Shown one piece after another: positions 14,905 to 19,197 of a DNA stretch of 19,197 bases. This DNA comes from Bacteroidota bacterium (GTDB taxonomy: Bacteria; Bacteroidota; Ignavibacteria; Ignavibacteriales; Ignavibacteriaceae), in the NCBI GenBank assembly GCA_021778375.1, contig JAJYCM010000023.1:1-19197 (forward strand), written 5' to 3'. Every line of letters starts with the position of its first letter. Position 1 is the first letter of the stretch. The notes beneath the pieces are model-generated. The model was not told the DNA's origin. It saw only the letters and a program-made list of their open reading frames with translations, and ran no database searches. Made by a program: the position numbers and the translations under genes.

Positions 14905-14930
14905 ATGTATAGTAAAAAAATGGATGGAGT

Positions 14931-16559
14931 TTGGTCTCAAATTTTACTTTTTTAGACAGCTTAATTCTCTTTGCCTACTTAATTATTACATTAAGTCTTG
15001 GCTTTTATTATTCCGGCAAGAAAGAAAAAAATTTTGATGATTATTTTCTTGCAGGCAGGAATATGGGATGGATTACTGTCGGTCTATCGATTTTTGCCAC
15101 TAACATTTCCAGCGAACATTTTATCGGTCTAGCCGGCGCAGGCGCTTCAAGAGGTTTAGCTGCCGGGCACTTTGAGTTGATGGCTATCTTTGTTCTGATA
15201 ATTTTAGGTTGGGTCCTTTCTCCTATCTTTATTAATTCTGATGTTAAAACTGTACCTGAATTTTTAGAAAAACGTTTTGACCGTTCAACCAGAAAATTCT
15301 TTGCGGTCTTTTCAATTGCAATGTATATCCTTACGAAAATTACAGTTACTCTTTTTGCAGGCGGAATTTTATTCTATAAAATTTTTGGGCTGAATCTATA
15401 TACTTCAACTATTATAATAGTTCTTATAACGGGTATTTATAGCGTGATCGGCGGCGCTACCGCTATCATGAAAACTCATGTTTTCCAGGCTTTAATTTTA
15501 ATCGGCGGAGCAGTAACTCTAACATTATTCGGTCTAAAAGAAGTAGGAGGTTTTGAAGGCTTAAGACAAAAATTACCTCCTGAATTTTTTAATATGTTTA
15601 AACCTGCCTCAGATCCTGATTTCCCATGGGTAGGGATTATTTTTGGAGCCCCGATTATAGCATTTTGGTATTGGTGTACTGACCAATATTTTATCCAAAA
15701 AATATTAAGCGCAAAAAACATTGAGCATGCCCGCCGCGGTTCTCTTTTGGCAGCATTTCTAAAAATTCTACCGATCTTCATTCTGGTCTTACCGGGACTT
15801 ATTGCTGTTGCATTATATCCCGAAATAACCGGAGACGAAGCATATCCCGTCCTATTAGCAAGTAACCTCCTTCCAATTGGTATTAAAGGATTTGTAGTAG
15901 CCGGAATTCTTGCTGCAATAATGTCTTCTCTTAGTAGTGTCTTTAATACAACTTCGATGCTCCTTACAAATGATTTTTATAAAACAAAACATAGCGATGC
16001 AACTGATAGGGAGTTGGTTTTAGTCGGAAGACTTTTTACTACCGCAATTGTTGTAATGACGATTTTATGTATTCCTCTTGTTAAGTTAATTAGTAACCAG
16101 GTTTATTTATTTCTCCAAAGTGTGCAATCTTTTCTTAGTCCTCCCATTGCAGCTTTATTTATTGTAGGATTATTGATGAAAAAAGCAAATGCCAAGGGAG
16201 CCATTTGGATGCTGATAATCGGTGAAGGTATAGGCTTTTTACGTTTGTTATTAGAAATGTCAGTTAATGCTAATCAAATAAGCAATCCGCTGCTTCTTTC
16301 AATAGTTAATATAAATTTTTTGTACTTCGCGATATTCCTTTTTGTTCTTAGCGTGTCATTAATGGTTATTGTTAGCTTGAGTACACAGGAAAAATCTGAG
16401 TCGAGAGTTGTAAAGGTTCAGTATCTCTTTCCTGATACTATTCACGAAATTGGTTTTGGTATAAAAAATATAAATACTGTAAATGGATATAAGACTAACC
16501 TTCTTATGTCTGCATTTATTCTTTTAATCATTCTTGGTTTATGGAGTATGTGGTATTAA
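14931..16559 (+). CDS. SGLT-type sodium/sugar symporter (SSS family)
   Basis: 542 residues, about 13-14 membrane helices, inner membrane. The start is taken as TTG 14931: the frame is closed by TAA at 14913, no in-frame ATG lies near, and GGATGGAG precedes it. Features shared with human SGLT1 (from memory) are TNISSEHFIGLAGAGA with H63 (SGLT1 H83), E82 (E102), FWYWCTDQ at 245-252 including the sugar/gate residues, QxxxQKxLSAKN, Q396 (Q457) before SPPIAA, and the Na2-site helix SSLSSVFNTTS (332-342). This strongly suggests sodium-coupled uptake of a hexose such as glucose or galactose rather than proline, pantothenate or iodide. It is divergent from GH30 and 70 bases upstream of the CBM9/T9SS protein gene, with which it probably forms an operon; it could import the sugar released by these enzymes. 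Confidence 0.92.
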   Translation: MVSNFTFLDSLILFAYLIITLSLGFYYSGKKEKNFDDYFLAGRNMGWITVGLSIFATNISSEHFIGLAGAGASRGLAAGHFELMAIFVLIILGWVLSPIFINSDVKTVPEFLEKRFDRSTRKFFAVFSIAMYILTKITVTLFAGGILFYKIFGLNLYTSTIIIVLITGIYSVIGGATAIMKTHVFQALILIGGAVTLTLFGLKEVGGFEGLRQKLPPEFFNMFKPASDPDFPWVGIIFGAPIIAFWYWCTDQYFIQKILSAKNIEHARRGSLLAAFLKILPIFILVLPGLIAVALYPEITGDEAYPVLLASNLLPIGIKGFVVAGILAAIMSSLSSVFNTTSMLLTNDFYKTKHSDATDRELVLVGRLFTTAIVVMTILCIPLVKLISNQVYLFLQSVQSFLSPPIAALFIVGLLMKKANAKGAIWMLIIGEGIGFLRLLLEMSVNANQISNPLLLSIVNINFLYFAIFLFVLSVSLMVIVSLSTQEKSESRVVKVQYLFPDTIHEIGFGIKNINTVNGYKTNLLMSAFILLIILGLWSMWY

Positions 16560-16593
16560 TGGTTTTCTTGTTAGAGGTTCAATTAATTAACTG

Positions 16594-16609
16594 TTTATCA
16601 ATCAATAAA
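16594..16609 (+). promoter_or_regulatory. possible fourth, shorter copy of the 17-bp site
   Basis: TTTATCAATCAATAAA resembles copy 3 (TTTATCAATTTAATAAA) but is one base shorter, giving TTTAT-N6-ATAAA. It lies in the 70-base gap between the symporter and the T9SS protein gene, just before the ribosome binding site AAGGAAAGGAAG. In AT-rich DNA this could be chance. Confidence 0.25.
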
Positions 16610-16629
16610 AAAGGAAAGGAAGATAACCA

Positions 16630-19185
16630 ATGAAAAAAGTTATTTTACCTGCTCTTCTAGTTCTCTTTTTGTGGTCATTTAAATCTTATGCGCAAGTGAC
16701 CACAATAGAAAGCTTTGATAATATTTCCAACGACACAAACTATGTGTGGACTGGAAATGTTGAAGGTTCTCTCAGTTATCTTACGGTAAAGGAAGATTCC
16801 ACCGATAAGGTAACTGGTAGTGCGGCATCTTTGGATGTTAGAACAGCCCTAGGCGCCTATCATCCATGGGGAACTTATTCACAACTTTATTATAGACTGC
16901 CAACCGGACAGACAATGGATTGGAGCGCAAGCGATACCATTAGCCTGTGGCTTAAGGTTACTATGGCTCCAAAACAACCGCAGTATATGGTTTTCAGAAT
17001 TCAACTTGCCGATCAGGATGCCCCCGGTGACCCTATCGAACAATATATCTATGAAAACGATTCTATCTTAACAAAAGTTTCCGGTTGGATCCAAATAAAA
17101 GTTCCGTTGAAAATGATTACTTCAGATGGAACAATCACTCCGGGCGATTCTGGTTTTGTTATTTCTCCGAGTACATGGGGTGGGTTTACTTATAATGACC
17201 ATAAATTAAATCTTGACAAACTTGTTGGCTGGAATTTGGGTTTCATTGTTTCTGGATATACTGCCGGGGTTAATTTGCCTGCTGATTCTATAGAAGTAAA
17301 ACTAGATGAATTCCAAAGAAGTGGAAATAAATCTATACCTTTTGTAATTTTTAATGGACTTTCATCTCCTGCCCAATTAGGTTCTCCATGGACATGGGGA
17401 GGCGCAAGTGCTGGTGTTGCAACTGGAGCAGGACCTGTTCCAAATTCAAATGCAGTAATGTGGACTATGGGAGATCAATACAATAATGGTTGGTGTGGTT
17501 TCGGATGGACGCTTTCTGCTCCCTTTAACTTATCAGGCGGCTGGCAAACAGACAGTTTGAAATTTTTAATGAAAACAAATGCTGTCAGTGATTCGCTTAG
17601 GGTTCAATTCGAAAGTGGAGGCGGAAAAGTAGGATTAGTTTTCAATACAGCACCCGATACAAACTGGCATCAATATTCTTTTGCTCTTCGAGATATTAAA
17701 ACGGATGAATCCACTAATCCATCTGGTCAAATTTTTGATCCATCACAAATTGGCACTTTTGGTTTCATGACCCAAAACGACAGTGCCTCTCCAAGCAGAA
17801 TATTAGGTAAGGTTGCTTATATCACTAATATCTGGACCGGCAACCCCGTGATTAATGTTCTTCCTCCGGTAGCTCCTACGGGAGTTATAGCAACTGCCAA
17901 TGCAGACAATTCTAATACGGTAGTTTGGACAGATGTACCTGATCAACCGAATGGAACATATAATGTCTATTATTCTTTAACTCCAATTACTGATATTACT
18001 GCGCCGGGTGTTGAGATTGCTGCTACGGGTATTGTTCATGGAATACAATCTTCTACAACACTTTTACGGGCTCCCTCATCAGATCAAAATGTTACCTATT
18101 ATTATGCTGTTGTTTGTCGAAGTGACGCTGGAGTCTTGGGAACTCCCGGTGTAACAAGCCAAGCTTTAACCAATATGGCTAAAGGTGTTACAGTTATCTC
18201 AACAACCGCTCCGAATAATTTCCAGGCAGATGGAGATTTAAGCGAGTGGACGGGAATTACTCCTTTTAGAATTTACTTTAGCGACCATAGCGGTACACCC
18301 GCTCCAAATTCTAAAATTTCAAGCGATAGCGTTAGCTCGGGAGATGCTTATGTAGCTATGGATCAGAATTATCTTTATGTAGCTCTTCATGTAAATACCA
18401 ATAACATAGTGTTTAATGCAAGCCAATCCTCTTGGCTAAATACCGCAGCAGATATGTTTATTGGTCTTTATAACTGGCATGGCGCATCACATACAACCTT
18501 ACAAACAGGGGCTCAACCGGATTATCATCTAAGATTTGCTCAAGATAGAATAATTATTGATAATGATGGAGTAGATTCGCTAGAAGTTCCTGGCTCAAAT
18601 TATTTTTGGGGTTCAAGATTCCCCGATCCTCTTGCTGGGTATAATGTGGAAGCAAAAATATCATGGCAGGATTTGGCTCACAAACGAAATGGAGGAAACT
18701 CAGGCACTGATAATGTTTTTGTTCCCCAGGTTGGAATGAGGATTCCAATTGACTTCGAGCTAGGTACTTGTAGTGTGGGTGCAACTTCAAGAGACGGACA
18801 GTTAGATTATTCTCCAATTGCTCTGGGTAATTCCTATGCTAACGTTGCTGTTTGGTCTTATACTTGGATTGGGGATCAATGGTATGTAACGGGTGTAAAA
18901 GACAAAGGTAATTCTGTTGTTAATAGTTACCAGTTAGAGCAAAATTATCCAAATCCGTTCAATCCATCGACACAGATCAAATATTCGATAATGAGACCCG
19001 GAATGGTATCATTAAAGATATATGATATTTTGGGTCGAGAAGTAGCGACATTGATAAATCAATTTCAAACACAGGGAACATACACGGTTAATTTCGATGC
19101 ATCGAAATTATCAAGCGGAGTGTATTTCTACAAAATAGAATCAGGTTCATTCCAGAACGTAAAGAAAATGATGCTGCTTAAGTAA
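16630..19185 (+). CDS. T9SS-exported multidomain carbohydrate-binding protein
   Basis: 851 residues, complete. Signal peptide 1-21 (cut after SYA). Residues about 25-230 and 235-405 look like two galactose-binding-like beta-sandwich modules. About 412-515 is a fibronectin III-like domain (PPVAPTGVIATANADNSNTV...YYYAVV). About 526-755 is a CBM9/DOMON-like module, opening FQADGDLSEWTGITPFRI, with YVAMDQNYLYVALHV. The end (about 768-851) is an intact type A T9SS sorting domain: QNYPNPFNPSTQIKYS, SLKIYDILGREVATL, LSSGVYFYKI, KKMMLLK. No glycosidase catalytic residues are apparent, so it is probably a surface glycan-binding or scaffolding protein exported through the outer membrane. The ribosome binding site is AAGGAAAGGAAG. 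It lies 70 bases after the symporter gene on the same strand. Confidence 0.85.
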   Translation: MKKVILPALLVLFLWSFKSYAQVTTIESFDNISNDTNYVWTGNVEGSLSYLTVKEDSTDKVTGSAASLDVRTALGAYHPWGTYSQLYYRLPTGQTMDWSASDTISLWLKVTMAPKQPQYMVFRIQLADQDAPGDPIEQYIYENDSILTKVSGWIQIKVPLKMITSDGTITPGDSGFVISPSTWGGFTYNDHKLNLDKLVGWNLGFIVSGYTAGVNLPADSIEVKLDEFQRSGNKSIPFVIFNGLSSPAQLGSPWTWGGASAGVATGAGPVPNSNAVMWTMGDQYNNGWCGFGWTLSAPFNLSGGWQTDSLKFLMKTNAVSDSLRVQFESGGGKVGLVFNTAPDTNWHQYSFALRDIKTDESTNPSGQIFDPSQIGTFGFMTQNDSASPSRILGKVAYITNIWTGNPVINVLPPVAPTGVIATANADNSNTVVWTDVPDQPNGTYNVYYSLTPITDITAPGVEIAATGIVHGIQSSTTLLRAPSSDQNVTYYYAVVCRSDAGVLGTPGVTSQALTNMAKGVTVISTTAPNNFQADGDLSEWTGITPFRIYFSDHSGTPAPNSKISSDSVSSGDAYVAMDQNYLYVALHVNTNNIVFNASQSSWLNTAADMFIGLYNWHGASHTTLQTGAQPDYHLRFAQDRIIIDNDGVDSLEVPGSNYFWGSRFPDPLAGYNVEAKISWQDLAHKRNGGNSGTDNVFVPQVGMRIPIDFELGTCSVGATSRDGQLDYSPIALGNSYANVAVWSYTWIGDQWYVTGVKDKGNSVVNSYQLEQNYPNPFNPSTQIKYSIMRPGMVSLKIYDILGREVATLINQFQTQGTYTVNFDASKLSSGVYFYKIESGSFQNVKKMMLLK

Positions 19186-19197
19186 TACTTATAACAG

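Noticed and set aside
14920..14922. ATG just upstream of the symporter gene
   Set aside because: It is in a different reading frame from the symporter; the TTG at 14931 is the usable start.
15476..15781. 101-codon minus-strand frame within the symporter gene
   Set aside because: Antisense shadow of conserved transmembrane coding sequence; peptide not protein-like.
18554..18817. 87-codon minus-strand frame within the T9SS protein gene
   Set aside because: Antisense shadow of the CBM9-like region with no features.
1..19197. CRISPR arrays, tRNA/rRNA genes, integrase or transposase genes, defence systems
   Set aside because: No spaced repeats, cloverleaf signals or matching protein motifs were seen on either strand.

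Overview
The window is AT-rich, tightly packed bacterial DNA that most resembles the Ignavibacteria/Melioribacter side of the Bacteroidota-Chlorobi group. The evidence is the type IX secretion (T9SS) sorting domains with the YPNPFNPST signature (one intact, two decayed), an S46 dipeptidyl-peptidase, dispersed GC-rich palindromes, and the intergenic repeat TCATTTCGAAGGAG...GAGAAATC, which is of a type I recall from this phylum. I saw no tRNA, rRNA, CRISPR array or transposase gene.

Left part (1-6750), mostly unrelated housekeeping genes. It holds the N-terminus of a DHA2-type MFS exporter (minus, cut by the window edge), a PflX-like radical SAM protein, a decayed T9SS C-terminal domain, a cytoplasmic PAS histidine kinase divergent from a small stand-alone tRNA-editing (AlaX-like) protein, a large S46 dipeptidyl-peptidase lipoprotein, a repeat-bearing 0.5 kb gap, and a small double zinc-ribbon protein.

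Middle part (6750-12900). A phosphomannomutase gene very like E. coli CpsG/ManB has a promoter whose -35 box lies inside a 9-bp dyad. It is followed by a tight three-gene cluster with 20-nt gaps: a sugar-type solute-binding protein without ABC permease or ATPase genes, a two-TM histidine kinase with a periplasmic sensor domain, and an NtrC-family sigma54 response regulator. A compound palindrome (12749-12850) closes this cluster.

Right part (12927-19197). A GH30 glycosidase (minus) and an SGLT-like sodium/sugar symporter (plus) are divergent. The plus side continues into an 851-residue multidomain, CBM9-like, T9SS-exported protein. The 330-bp divergent region carries three copies of a 17-bp motif, [CT]TTATCAAnynAATAAA. 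Two of them form a 16/17 inverted repeat and the third is a direct copy. Outside them, on both sides, lie TGGCAC-N5-xTGxC elements resembling sigma54 -24/-12 promoters and pointing at the two genes.

My main hypothesis is a sugar-sensing three-component system. The binding protein would present a sugar or oligosaccharide to the kinase, and the sigma54 regulator would activate the divergent GH30 and SGLT/CBM9 genes through the repeated upstream sites. Gene identities are well supported by sequence; the regulatory link is inference.
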